Shown here one piece after another: positions 43,643-53,637 of a stretch of 64,000 nucleotides of DNA. Made by a program: the position numbers and the translations under genes. Below the pieces are notes generated by a model. That model saw only the letters and a program-made list of their open reading frames with translations, was not told the DNA's origin and made no database searches. The stretch is taken from contig CM049994.1 in assembly GCA_016630955.3 (NCBI GenBank), positions 1,240,001 to 1,304,000 on the forward strand. The letters are read 5' to 3'. Each line of letters starts with the position of its first letter. Position 1 is the stretch's first letter. This DNA comes from Didymella arachidicola. Taxonomy: Eukaryota; Ascomycota; Dothideomycetes; Pleosporales; Didymellaceae.

Positions 43643-46228
43643 TCACTTCTGTATGACCTCCTCAGCCAAAGCAGCACAGAGTTCGACCTTGACTCCCGCG
43701 TTACTCAGCACATGTATCCAGAGCCTCTGCGTATCGCTTAAGCGATCATTCTCGCTCTTGACCTCAACGAACTTGACCTCACCCTCCTTCCGCTCTTCTT
43801 CTGCAAGCCTCCAAAGAAACAAGTCCGGCACGCCGCCACCGCGCTGTCCATACTCTTGGGCCATAACCTTGCACACCGTCGCCAGCGCGTCGCCATCAAA
43901 ACACCTTGCGATCTCATACAAATCGTTCACATCGTACGTCCAGTCTAAACCCACGACACATGTTCTCCTCTCATGGTGCTCCGTATACACTCTCCTGATA
44001 ATCGCTTCCGCATCGCCATTCGAGATTTCGTTCAGCCTTGCATTGATCTCGGAGATGCGACTTGGGTAAAAGGCATCGGTGTGCAGATCGAGGGGACACG
44101 TCTGATACTGAGTCTGGAACACGTTTGGTACATATGTGAACAGTACGTCGAAAAAGAGATACGCAAATAAAGTACGCACGATTCCGCCTTCACTGTGGAA
44201 TCCTTTCCACCCTTCGTTCCGGTAGTGCGATAGGCACATGGCTTCAACGCTGCATTCACCACCTTCGCGCGGATCAAGCCAGATGGTTTTGCCGCCGCGG
44301 CGGTGCGGGCCGGGTGAACTGTTACGTCTATTCAAGGTCGATGGGCGGAGAATTTGGGTTCCTTTCACGATGACTTCGAGTGGCTTCGTAAGGCGGACGT
44401 GTGTGAAGTCGTGCTGAAGGCGTTTCGCGATGTTTAAGGATTTCTCGAGTTTGCTGACGCGTTTCTGGAGATCATAGTGGTGGATGATGTGGACCAGACT
44501 ATCTTGTAGGCCAACTTCGCAGGTCTGTAGCGCAGTCCTTTTCCAGTGCTTCTTCTGCTGCTCTTCGCTGCGTTTCTCATTGGGCGAAAGGGCAGCCATG
44601 TAATGCTCCTCGAGCAAGGCTTTGCGTTGGTACCAAGCTCCACGACGAGAGTGGTGGAAGAGACGCTGTCGAAGAAGCGCAGATGTCACATTGTATTCAA
44701 GTTGATGCTCTTTGCGCCGGGCGATGACATACATTGCTTTGTGTATGATGCGCGTATATACCCAGGCCGGCGACAGACGACGCAGGTATGACCCCTCGCC
44801 GCTCTGGTAGACGCTGTCCTCCTTCCGCTGTTCCTCTTCTACAAGGATTTGCCATCGAGGATATATCTCTTCAAAAACGTCCACAATATCCTGGTAATCT
44901 TTCTCAGATGGTCTACCATTGAACTCCAAAATGCCGTCTATCCGAAATTGTGTCCGAATGGATGCCTCATACTCTAAGAGCAACGATCGCGAACAGAAAA
45001 TGTTTGCAGACCGGGAGACAATGTACTCGGGGAAGTTGCGGCGTGCTATTTGGGCAAGGATAATTGTGGTCAGCGACTTCTCAGTCCACTCTGTCGAGCG
45101 ATAGAAGACCAGATGAACACGTTCAAAAAGCTTCCTCGTTGGTGCAGAAAGTCGTATGCACGACCCAGTCTCGCTCATGATCTTGCGAGTGAAGTGTGTG
45201 TCGCGATTGGCATTATCTGATAGATCAGACCAGTTTCCTTCTTCAGGCTCTTCAAGTTCTGGAGTTGCTGTGCCTGAAACAGACGATTGCCTCGACGTCC
45301 GAGATTGTCTTGAACTTTCTGTATCTGACCGTTTCAACCCAACATGACCTAAACCGGCCTGCTTCTTGCTCGCTCGCCGTAAAGCTGTCAACAGCTCCCT
45401 TTTGTTCTTGCCTTGAACTTTCGCGTCTTTCGCGAGTGTCTTTAGCTCATCCAGGCGCAGCAGTGATGATGCTTCGTCTAGCGTTGTAATCTCATCCTCC
45501 GATCGGTCGGCGAAGGTAAACGTCTTCGTAAGTGTGGCATCGACGGGCGCTTCCTGCTCGCCGGGATGTATCTCAATCTTGGCAGACGATGCTGGTAGAT
45601 TGAATGTGCGTTGAAGAGTCTCAACTGCCGCATCCATATCTGAGAGGTCACTGTGGTATCCAAGGTTCTTGACTCGATGCCACGCGGACGTCTTGCGTAG
45701 GAACAGTCGCACGTAGAGGTATTGTGCTTCGTAGTTCAGATCCCTCCATATCTTAAAAACTTCGGTCTCAGCCTCGTCGAAAAGGTGGCTTTCATCTTCT
45801 AAGACCGTGTCCAGTGCCAGGTTGAATGCATCAACATAGAGTGAGCTCTTTCCTCGGATCCATGACCGATCCTTCAGGCGCTCTTCAGCTCCTTCTGATG
45901 TATCTTCTTGAGACGCTTTGAACGCCTCATATGCCTCGATTGCTTCCTGGTTGGTCTCAATCGGCGGTAATGCACTCTCTATATCTGTCTTTATGTCTGC
46001 ATGCTCCTCCTTTATCACCGTGTCCTCCTCTTCGGCGTCTGAGTCGGCGATCTCATCTTTGATGTTGCGTTTCTTGCGCGGCGTCGGCGGCGGCTTAGTT
46101 ACGTCACCAATTCGCCGCCGTTTTGGGGATCGATCGTTTTCACCGTCAAAATTCGTGGATTTTGGGTGCTTTATAAACTGTGTAATCATCGAGTTGTGCT
46201 TCGAAGGGCTGCGTAAGTCCAATGCCAT
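43643..46228 (-). CDS. FAN1: FAN1-type DNA repair nuclease (VRR-NUC)
   Basis: Structure-specific 5' flap endonuclease/exonuclease for interstrand crosslink repair in the nucleus. 861 aa, one exon. N-terminal basic region with likely NLS (SPKRRRIGD, PRKKRN); a SAP-like DNA-binding segment (LLRLDELKTLAKDAKVQGKNKRELL); the long helical TPR-like domain (AWVYTRIIHKAMYVI, RRGAWYQRKALLEEHYM); and the C-terminal VRR-NUC with the PD-(D/E)XK core: GGGVPDLFLWR and VKFVEVKSENDRLSDTQRLW. I see no N-terminal UBZ finger, as expected for fungal homologues. Active-site residues are present, so the gene looks functional. Confidence 0.95.
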   Translation of the reverse strand: MALDLRSPSKHNSMITQFIKHPKSTNFDGENDRSPKRRRIGDVTKPPPTPRKKRNIKDEIADSDAEEEDTVIKEEHADIKTDIESALPPIETNQEAIEAYEAFKASQEDTSEGAEERLKDRSWIRGKSSLYVDAFNLALDTVLEDESHLFDEAETEVFKIWRDLNYEAQYLYVRLFLRKTSAWHRVKNLGYHSDLSDMDAAVETLQRTFNLPASSAKIEIHPGEQEAPVDATLTKTFTFADRSEDEITTLDEASSLLRLDELKTLAKDAKVQGKNKRELLTALRRASKKQAGLGHVGLKRSDTESSRQSRTSRQSSVSGTATPELEEPEEGNWSDLSDNANRDTHFTRKIMSETGSCIRLSAPTRKLFERVHLVFYRSTEWTEKSLTTIILAQIARRNFPEYIVSRSANIFCSRSLLLEYEASIRTQFRIDGILEFNGRPSEKDYQDIVDVFEEIYPRWQILVEEEQRKEDSVYQSGEGSYLRRLSPAWVYTRIIHKAMYVIARRKEHQLEYNVTSALLRQRLFHHSRRGAWYQRKALLEEHYMAALSPNEKRSEEQQKKHWKRTALQTCEVGLQDSLVHIIHHYDLQKRVSKLEKSLNIAKRLQHDFTHVRLTKPLEVIVKGTQILRPSTLNRRNSSPGPHRRGGKTIWLDPREGGECSVEAMCLSHYRNEGWKGFHSEGGIVRTLFAYLFFDVLFTYVPNVFQTQYQTCPLDLHTDAFYPSRISEINARLNEISNGDAEAIIRRVYTEHHERRTCVVGLDWTYDVNDLYEIARCFDGDALATVCKVMAQEYGQRGGGVPDLFLWRLAEEERKEGEVKFVEVKSENDRLSDTQRLWIHVLSNAGVKVELCAALAEEVIQK

Positions 46229-46569
46229 TGTTGTGGAAGAGGCATGGTTGCCTGACTCGCGAATGTCGCCGTCCTAAAGTGTGGCAGACGCGCCGCATCG
46301 CGTCGCCACGTGAGCACTAACCTGCATAGGTAGATTTAATCACGCGAAGGGCTTTCACTGCGAACTTCACATGTTTGCTTGATAATCTGTTCCGAGCAAT
46401 TGAGCACTCGATATATTGGCAATGGATTGACAGTGTCCAGAAAATTGTGTGTACCGTCACGGTAACGCGTCGAAATGCATTCTGAGCCTTTTATCAAGAT
46501 TCAATTTCGGAGAGACTTGCTTTCAGTTGCTGCAATGTCGACCGCAATTTCGGCTCAAACATCTGATGT
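46229..46569. other. Intergenic region right of FAN1
   Basis: Promoter of FAN1 and 3' flank of the next gene. Nothing recognised. Confidence 0.5.
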
Positions 46570-47682
46570 TCATCTAGCTCTCGTGTAAACACAGGAGACC
46601 GATAACACTCCAGCAGCCTCAGAGCCTCCGTCCGAACCTCTTCGTCTTCGTATTACCACTTTCCACGACGTAGGCCCCTGCCTCTGGCCCGGCCCAGTGA
46701 CATAGAACAGAAGATACGGCCAACTCCCCTTCTTCTCACTCGAAAAGACCCTCACTTTCTCGATCCACTTGTTACCTCCCAGCTGCCGCTTATGTTGCAA
46801 CAGGAAACATCCAGCCCACCTGCCAACTGGACTCCCCAACAGCGCCTTCCCCTCCTCGCTCTCCATACTGAACTCCACACCCGGTCAACCAGGCAATTCA
46901 TCCCGCGGTGGCTTAAGCGTCTTAAGAATCTGCCGGATGTGCTGGTTTGTTTCCTTGTTGAGAACCATCATATTCATGAAGTACTTTACGTCGTCGATGC
47001 TCGCTCCCGGGGTGACGGAAACGACACGGTTCCACGCAGCCCACGCAATATCGCTCACAGAGCGCAAATGCGGGAGCTCGACAGCGTCTGCTCTTCGACG
47101 CCAGAGCTCGCGTGCGGCCTTGAGCGAGGATACGAGGTTCAGTGCAAAGACGGCGCCGCCTGCGGCGTTGACACCGAGCGTGTATTCGGCACCTGTAGCG
47201 CGGTATGTGGTGCCACAGGCGGTGTAGAACTGCTCTCGCTTGTCCGGCACTGTGCCATCTTTGTTCTTGATCATAGCAGGACCAGAGTAGTGCTCGATCT
47301 GAAAACATTCATTGGGGCCACCCTTGCGTTTGGATGCAGTCCCCATGCCAACGTCTGCAAAGGTCTTGGAGAGAATGTGTCCTGATGTGCTGGCCATATT
47401 GCACTCTAAGTAGGGAGATTTGGCAGTGTCGGTCGGGAAGCCATCCAGTGTTGCAGCTGTTGCGTCATCAGACTTCATGCCGGTCATGAGCTTGGCACCA
47501 CGATTAACAGCTTCCTGCCAAAGGTTGATAGCAGCAGCAATCGTCACATTGGGTTCAAACGCTTTAGCAGTGCTTGGGATATCAATGTCGAGAGCGTTGA
47601 GCTCTGGCCAGTTTTGCTTGGGGAGCACGCGAGCGTCAACCAGGGCTCCGAAAGCGGCCGTCAAAGTAAGAGGATATTTCAT
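46570..47682 (-). CDS. Secreted protein of unknown function, frame interrupted by an in-frame TGA
   Basis: From the ATG at 47682 the frame starts with a signal peptide (MKYPLTLTAAFGALVDA) and runs 265 codons to TGA at 46885-46887. I do not recognise the function; motifs include NWPELNALDIDIP, VTIAAAINLWQEAVNRGAKL and GGPNECFQIEHY. Immediately after the TGA the same frame continues PGVEFSMESEEGKALLGSP, VGRWAGCFLLQHKRQLGGNKW and SWPYLLFYV, which looks like true coding sequence, to a stop at 46570. The peptide context LPG-stop-PGVEF suggests a Trp codon (TGG) turned into TGA. It could be a nonsense mutation, a readthrough case, or a base-call error; no intron of workable size removes the stop. 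Confidence 0.7.
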
Positions 47683-48272
47683 GTCGAAAGTCGTAGAAGC
47701 AGATGAGGATGGGTGCTCGTGAATGCTGACGACTTTGAACGGACAGGTGGTGAGAGACGTGTACCCAGCTGGAGAAGAGTGAGTTCATGTCAGATCCCGG
47801 ATGAATGGGTCTATAGACTAACTTGATCCTAGATCCTGTACGATAGAAGCCTGTTTCGGCAAGTAAAGTTGTGCAGGATCCGTGACCTTACAACATCACA
47901 CCAGCAGCGCTAGTGCTGGCTGATAATCAGACAACATCATCCTAGTCTTCGACGTAACCGCGTTTGTAGTTCCTGGTAGAAGTGTTGCGTCTGCAGAAAA
48001 AGTGGCACCCGTGCTCTGTGTCGAATCTGTCGCTTTTCAGGTCCTAGGCACTGTCACTTGACGAGTCTGAAGGTCGTTGCTGTTCTATTTGATTCAGTAT
48101 GGCACGCTGCTAAGTTCCTTCGCTCTCTTTGGGGCCACTTGCTACCACGCATCGCCAGGTATATACTGAAGGAAATCATGGATGTGCCCGGGTTTCTCAC
48201 CCCTTTATTTGAAACTAGTACCTCAATGCTCTTATATTATTGCTAGAGCAAGACTCTTCCATATTCCACAAC
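47683..48272. other. Upstream region of the secreted-protein gene, left flank of the retrotransposon
   Basis: No supported gene. Ends at the 5-bp target duplication of the copia element. Confidence 0.5.
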
Positions 48273-48277
48273 GTGTT

Positions 48278-48399
48278 TGTGTGCGGGCAGAGGCCAGGCG
48301 TAGAAAAGAGGGACTAGGTTGTTTTCTATCTAATGAGGGGAAGAGGGAATATACACCCTACAGATGATTATGTAACAGAGCACGTGATGCTGGCTAACA
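48278..48399 (-). repeat. 3' LTR of the copia element (122 bp)
   Basis: Identical to 53511-53632. In element orientation it follows the polypurine tract. Confidence 0.97.
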
Positions 48400-48410
48400 C
48401 ACCCCCCCAG
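48400..48410 (-). other. Polypurine tract of the copia element
   Basis: Minus-strand CTGGGGGGGTG immediately upstream of the 3' LTR; the expected plus-strand primer site. Confidence 0.8.
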
Positions 48411-48495
48411 CTTGAGTGAATAGCAAGAAACGAAAGCTGTAAATGAGCGTCTTGCGTCTCCAAAGCTAGACGTCTTACTCTGTAGGACCCTCTGT

Positions 48496-51400
48496 TTACA
48501 GACCTGAATCTGATCTGTCTCGCAGTTTGGATGATAGATCGCTTAGTCCTAGCTGGCGTACAAAGTTGGCGTGTCTCTGACGACTAAGGATCTTCGTAAG
48601 GCCATCAGCTGGCATCTCTGCAGTAGCCTTCCAATCTACCTGCAGTCTGCCCTCTGCTACCTCCTGGCGTACCCATTGATGGTGTACGTCTACATGCTTC
48701 AGCTTCGTCTGAAGCTTGTCAGCTGTCTTTGTTGCGATTAAGACAGTTTGCTGGTTATCACACCACAGTGCTGGTGTCAACTCTGGGTCAAACTGGATCG
48801 CTTTAAAGAAGCGCTGCCACCACTCCATCTCTGATCCGGCTGTTGATAGAGAGAGTAGCTCGGCCTCTGTAGTCGATTTCGTGACTGATCGTTGGACTGT
48901 CGCCTTCCAATCAACAGGCAGTCCATACAGCTTGAAGATATAGCCTTGAGAGCTGCGTCGCGTCTCTGGCTCGTCGGCAAAAGCAGCATCTGATGCACCA
49001 TAGAAGAGAGGCTCATGCTCGTGCTCTTGCTGGGATAGCATTGTGATGCTCGTTATGCCTTGCTGCTTATCTGCGGACGCTCGAATAGCCAAGTGTTTCG
49101 TGCCTATCAGGTACCTCCATACATGGCAAGCTGCGTACATATGCTTCTGCCCGGGATTCTGCAGATGACGTGCAAGTACTGAGTGTGCTCTCGCGACGTC
49201 TGGTCGTGTCGAAGTCGAAATGTAAGCCAGTGAGCCGACTAGCCGCTGGTACCTTTGAGTTCGCGCAGCACTTGGTTCCTCTGTTGATGGCAAAAGGGCA
49301 TTGTCCCTTAGGGGAACATCTGGACATCTTACGCTTGACTTCAGGTCAAACTTTGCTGCAATCTTATTGATGAATGAGTCTTGAGTCAGGTAGATAGAGC
49401 GACTGAGCTCCTCGCGGATTACGCGGATACCAAGGAACCACTTCAGCTCGCCTAATTCACGGATCTCGTACGTTGTAAGCAGCTGCTGCTTGAACGTCTG
49501 GTAATAGCCCCTGTTGAGCGGGTGAACAAGAACGACAATATCGTCCACGTAGAAAAATACGATCAAGTGATCATTCGTGTATAAGCATGGCACTCCTGGC
49601 ACTGGCTCTAGGCTAAGCTTCTTCAAGGTCGATGATAGCTCCTGGTACCAGAGCAATGGAGCTTCTTTGAGGCCATAGAGAGCGCGCTGTAGTTCAAGTA
49701 GCTCTCCAAGCTCGTCTGTAAATCCTTCTGGCGTACGGCAGTACATTTTGCGTGGCAATCTCGCGTTGAGAAAAGCATTCATGGCGTCAAACTGAAACAT
49801 CTGTAGGTCGAATGCTGCTGCTAACGCGATGAGGGCTCGAAAGACTTTAATTGCTAGCGTTGCCGCGTAGGTGTCTCCCCAAGCCTCTTGCATGTCTCCT
49901 CGTACGCATATACGCGCTTTGAACTTGTATAGGTATCCATCTTCGTCAAATTTGTACGTGAATACCCACATCAAGGGTAGAACCTCAGCATCTGCTGTCG
50001 CTGCAGTTGCCTCTGTCTGATTGAAGCAGTCTTTTGCCCAGCAGCTATCAAGCTCAGCTCGTGCTGCCTGTGCAAACTCAGCGCCAAATGGATGATTGTT
50101 CAGATCCTTCCATCGCTTTGGTGGATCCGGCAATTGGTCGCGATGTAATCGTAGCTTTGGCATTTCTCCTGTGAGCTTTGATGGGGCTGTCGGGTTCATT
50201 GCTACTGCAAATGCTCTATAGTACGTAGCTAGAGCATGATCTGGTGGCTTCCTGGTTCTTTTACCCGTAATGATGTTGCTGCTCACGATTGATGGGTCTG
50301 CCATCTTTGGAGCGTTGTTCTGTCGACGATCTGGTACGTAGTCCTCGGTATTGCTCCATCCTTTTGCCCATGTTGATGGCTGCTTTCGTGGACGGTCTCG
50401 CTTGCTCGTCACAGCTGGCCGTAGTGGTCCGTCTCCGCTGCTTTTGGCTGTAGATCTATCATCTTCGTGATGCGTCTGCGGCTCATCAAGCAGTTGATCT
50501 TGAATCTGTTCCCCAGTGTCTTGATCTTCAGCGCCTTGCTGATCTTCCACACTGATCTGTTCTGCCGGCTCGGAAGCTCGGTCTAGATCTCTGTCATTGC
50601 CTGTCCACTCCTGAGGTGGTACAGTACCGCGATCTGACGGTTCTGGTGTGGGCAGAAAGCTCTGATCCTTAGAAAGCTGCTGACGTTGTTGTAGCTCAGT
50701 TACTACTTCCTGATCTGCCTCTGCCTCCGCTGTATGCAGTATATTGAGGATCTCAATCTCTTCTTGCATAATATCTTCTTTCTCAGCCTTCTCATGGTCG
50801 TTGTAGAGGCTGCTTCTCTGGAATATCACATCTCTCACACGTATCACCTGGTTCTTTTTCGGCAGCCAGATGCGAAAGATGTTTGATGAGTCATACCCTA
50901 CAAGGTATCCAACGAATGTACGAGACTCTAGCTTATCTGCCTTCTTCAGCTTTTTGTTAAGCGTGTACGCTTTGCACCCAATCTGGGAGAAGTGCGCGAC
51001 TGAAGGCTGCTTGCCGTGAACGAGTTCGTACGGCGTCTTCCAATCAATAGATCTCGTAGGCGTTACATTCGTGATCTTTGTCGCCGTGATCGCTAGCTCA
51101 TTTGATAGAGACTTCGGTAGACCTGCCTTAATGCGGAGCGATCTTGCTTTCGTAATGATGATGTTTCCGGCTTGTTCTGCAGCTCCAAGCTGCTCAGGCG
51201 TGTCAGGAGCACGCAGCTCAATCTTGAGGCCTGCTTGCCTCGCGATTCTGTAGAGTTCGAGGCCATAGCCACGATCCCCATCGACTTTGAGCACAATGAC
51301 TGTGTACCCGTATTGTCGCTCAATCTTGTGTAGCAGCGCCTTGAGAGCTGCTATCACTACTGGTAGTGACTTGTTCGCAAGAGTCACTGCTTCGTGCCAC

Positions 51401-53286
51401 TTTGAGTACTCGCATACTGCATGCAGCAGGTAGCGATCTCCATTGTAGCATGTTTCTCCAGTCGGTATGAGCTGTACAAGATCAACGACTATTCGATAGA
51501 AAGGCCTTGTCGCATGATCATCTGACGCGCGTCTGCTGACCTGAGCTGCCGATTTTGATTGTATACAGGTCTCACACTCGTGCATCCTTGGAGCTCTGGC
51601 GTCTTTGTCAAGAGTTATACCCTGTACATTCCTACTCAGATGGTCAATCACGTCCTTGCCAGCGTGTGCAAACATCTCATGAGCTTCGACATGGGATGTG
51701 TGAATTGGACGTCGATCTTCTCGCGATGGCTTGTACGCTCGCCGTACTGTCGCCGCGAAGCTGCTCAGAGCTAGGCGATCATTTTCTTCAGCGTCGACAA
51801 TCCAATGCCCATTTGCGTATTTAAGCGAACAGATGACGTTTGATGGATGCTTCTGATACATTGCATCTCTCCCTGAGTCGAACTGCACGTCTATCTCTCG
51901 GCATCGTGAGAGGCTTACAACGTTTGTAAGGAAGCCTTCTACAAGTGCGACGTTAGACAATTGAATCTTGCCTATACCGTTCGGCCGGTTAACGCTGAAC
52001 GTCACCTCTCCCCAGGCCTGTATCGCCAAGGTTGAGTCTCCTGCTAAGACCATCTCATGAGGTCTTGCCTTCCGTGTCTCTTGCCAGCCAAATCTCGTCG
52101 AGTTGCATACGTGAATATTCGAGCCTGGGTCGAGTATCCATCGATTACGTATCGCTGGCAAAGCCTTCTGCTGTACCTGTGCGACAGAGAAGCTGTTGTA
52201 GGTGACAAAGCTTGCGCTGCTCTTCCCACCATCAAGTGTGAGCGTCTCATCTGTGCCTTTTACTCTCTTGCCGTGCCGAGCTAGGAGCTTATTGATTCTC
52301 TTAACTTGCTCTGGATCCTTCAAGGCTGCTGCTACTCGGTCTTGCACAGCTTTAGCCGGTTGAAAGTCCTCGGGTCTCTTCGGATGATCTGGAAACAGGT
52401 ACCAGCACTCTCTATACCAGTGCTTGCTCCCGCAGATACATTCTGGCTTGTATGGAGCTGATCTCGATGATCTCTGCTCCTTCTGATGCTGTTCTGACTT
52501 GGCTGATACACCTAATGACGCAAACGTACCAAGTGATGCCGCAGTAGGTCCGATTCTTCGGTAATAGATTCTGAACTGAGCGATGTAGTCTGCCACCGGT
52601 TGAACTTCATTCGTCTTGCCTGCTGTCTCTTTCATGATTAAATCATGATGCGATGATCCTGCCCATTCTGGCGCGATCGTCCTGATAGCTGACAGGAAAT
52701 CCTCCTGAGCTCGACAGCCCGTTGTTTCAGGAAGGTCTACTTCCCTGCACTGATTCGTAATGTGAATCCAGTCGTCGAGCCACTGCTCGAGATCGCGACT
52801 CTGAGGGCCTTCCTGCAGAGATCGATACTTGACGATTAGCTCTCTGGTTCGTGTAGCAGTTGTCGGCGCGAACTGCTTCTTGAGAGCGATCAGTCGATCG
52901 TACACCTCATCTTTTCCGTTGATGAGGTAAAGGTGACGAGCAGCAATCGTACGGCTGATATCCAAAAGAAGTTCGCCTTCCTTCTGCTTTTTCTTCGCGT
53001 ACTCTGCTCTTTCATATCTCCAGTCGTGGAGGAGATCACTGTACACTGCCTGCTGGCCTGCGTCCAGCTGGGCAATCGCTGTCGCTCCAGCTCTGACATC
53101 GCTGGGCAGTGGTTTGATAGGTTCTTCGAGCTTCGGTAGCTCGCTCTGTGGTTTCGAGATGTCATGGTACTTCCAAATAGCATCTACGACGGCTTTCTCT
53201 CGTCGTAGCTGGAACCATGACTCCCAATCGACTGGTTTATCCAGTATAACGGTCACTCGTGTGACTCCAGCGTCGTTGTACGACAT
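48496..53286 (-). CDS. Ty1/copia gag-pol polyprotein
   Basis: 1596 aa in one uninterrupted frame. Order: Gag-like helical region (1-270); degenerate CCHC knuckle CICGSKHWYREC (about 283-294); aspartic protease core WILDPGSNIHV (Asp386; the usual DSGAS is DPGSN here); GAG-pre-integrase HHCC (HTSHVEAHEMFAH...HECETCIQSK, about 530-575); integrase core with Asp602 (VVDLVQ), Asp669 (LKVDGDRGYG) and Glu704 (LGAAEQAG); acidic linker; reverse transcriptase with MFQFDAMNAFLNARL and the catalytic FFYVDDIVVL; RNase H with ASDAAFADEPETRRSSQGY, KSTTEAELLSLS and LWCDNQQTVL. No gag/pol frameshift or stop separates the parts, so Gag:Pol ratio must be set another way. Confidence 0.96.
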   Translation of the reverse strand: MSYNDAGVTRVTVILDKPVDWESWFQLRREKAVVDAIWKYHDISKPQSELPKLEEPIKPLPSDVRAGATAIAQLDAGQQAVYSDLLHDWRYERAEYAKKKQKEGELLLDISRTIAARHLYLINGKDEVYDRLIALKKQFAPTTATRTRELIVKYRSLQEGPQSRDLEQWLDDWIHITNQCREVDLPETTGCRAQEDFLSAIRTIAPEWAGSSHHDLIMKETAGKTNEVQPVADYIAQFRIYYRRIGPTAASLGTFASLGVSAKSEQHQKEQRSSRSAPYKPECICGSKHWYRECWYLFPDHPKRPEDFQPAKAVQDRVAAALKDPEQVKRINKLLARHGKRVKGTDETLTLDGGKSSASFVTYNSFSVAQVQQKALPAIRNRWILDPGSNIHVCNSTRFGWQETRKARPHEMVLAGDSTLAIQAWGEVTFSVNRPNGIGKIQLSNVALVEGFLTNVVSLSRCREIDVQFDSGRDAMYQKHPSNVICSLKYANGHWIVDAEENDRLALSSFAATVRRAYKPSREDRRPIHTSHVEAHEMFAHAGKDVIDHLSRNVQGITLDKDARAPRMHECETCIQSKSAAQVSRRASDDHATRPFYRIVVDLVQLIPTGETCYNGDRYLLHAVCEYSKWHEAVTLANKSLPVVIAALKALLHKIERQYGYTVIVLKVDGDRGYGLELYRIARQAGLKIELRAPDTPEQLGAAEQAGNIIITKARSLRIKAGLPKSLSNELAITATKITNVTPTRSIDWKTPYELVHGKQPSVAHFSQIGCKAYTLNKKLKKADKLESRTFVGYLVGYDSSNIFRIWLPKKNQVIRVRDVIFQRSSLYNDHEKAEKEDIMQEEIEILNILHTAEAEADQEVVTELQQRQQLSKDQSFLPTPEPSDRGTVPPQEWTGNDRDLDRASEPAEQISVEDQQGAEDQDTGEQIQDQLLDEPQTHHEDDRSTAKSSGDGPLRPAVTSKRDRPRKQPSTWAKGWSNTEDYVPDRRQNNAPKMADPSIVSSNIITGKRTRKPPDHALATYYRAFAVAMNPTAPSKLTGEMPKLRLHRDQLPDPPKRWKDLNNHPFGAEFAQAARAELDSCWAKDCFNQTEATAATADAEVLPLMWVFTYKFDEDGYLYKFKARICVRGDMQEAWGDTYAATLAIKVFRALIALAAAFDLQMFQFDAMNAFLNARLPRKMYCRTPEGFTDELGELLELQRALYGLKEAPLLWYQELSSTLKKLSLEPVPGVPCLYTNDHLIVFFYVDDIVVLVHPLNRGYYQTFKQQLLTTYEIRELGELKWFLGIRVIREELSRSIYLTQDSFINKIAAKFDLKSSVRCPDVPLRDNALLPSTEEPSAARTQRYQRLVGSLAYISTSTRPDVARAHSVLARHLQNPGQKHMYAACHVWRYLIGTKHLAIRASADKQQGITSITMLSQQEHEHEPLFYGASDAAFADEPETRRSSQGYIFKLYGLPVDWKATVQRSVTKSTTEAELLSLSTAGSEMEWWQRFFKAIQFDPELTPALWCDNQQTVLIATKTADKLQTKLKHVDVHHQWVRQEVAEGRLQVDWKATAEMPADGLTKILSRQRHANFVRQLGLSDLSSKLRDRSDSGL

Positions 53287-53497
53287 CGTGATCTTCGTGA
53301 TTAATCACCAAACTGATCTCTGTACAGAGCAGCAGTTCTGGTCCGTTAGCGACACCACCTGATGGCTGTCGACTAGAAAGGTCTTTGACGCTGATCAGCT
53401 GTCAGTAGACAAAACGAGGTAGAAGTGAACGTAGTCGTTGTCAGTTACACGTCTAGAGCTGTTTTAGTGCTGAGTAGCGCAGTCTAAGAGGTGCAAA

Positions 53498-53510
53498 CCG
53501 GGCTCATAAC
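53498..53510 (-). other. Primer-binding site, half-tRNA initiator-Met type
   Basis: Minus-strand GTTATGAGCCCGG abuts the 5' LTR. It is complementary to the anticodon stem-loop of initiator tRNA-Met (GGGCTCATAAC), not to a tRNA 3' end, as known for Drosophila copia and yeast Ty5. Confidence 0.75.
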
Positions 53511-53632
53511 TGTGTGCGGGCAGAGGCCAGGCGTAGAAAAGAGGGACTAGGTTGTTTTCTATCTAATGAGGGGAAGAGGGAATATACACCCTACAGATGA
53601 TTATGTAACAGAGCACGTGATGCTGGCTAACA
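53511..53632 (-). repeat. 5' LTR of the copia element (122 bp)
   Basis: Identical to 48278-48399. In element orientation it begins TGTTAGCC and ends CACACA, directly followed by the primer-binding site. Confidence 0.97.
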
Positions 53633-53637
53633 GTGTT

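Larger units (their letters stand above)
48273..53637 (-). mobile_element. Complete Ty1/copia LTR retrotransposon
   Basis: A 5355-bp element (48278-53632) oriented on the minus strand, flanked by the 5-bp duplication GTGTT (48273-48277, 53633-53637). It has two 122-bp LTRs identical at every base, starting TG and ending CA, a primer-binding site, a polypurine tract and a single gag-pol ORF with integrase before reverse transcriptase (the copia order). Identical LTRs and an intact ORF point to a very recent insertion. Confidence 0.97.
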
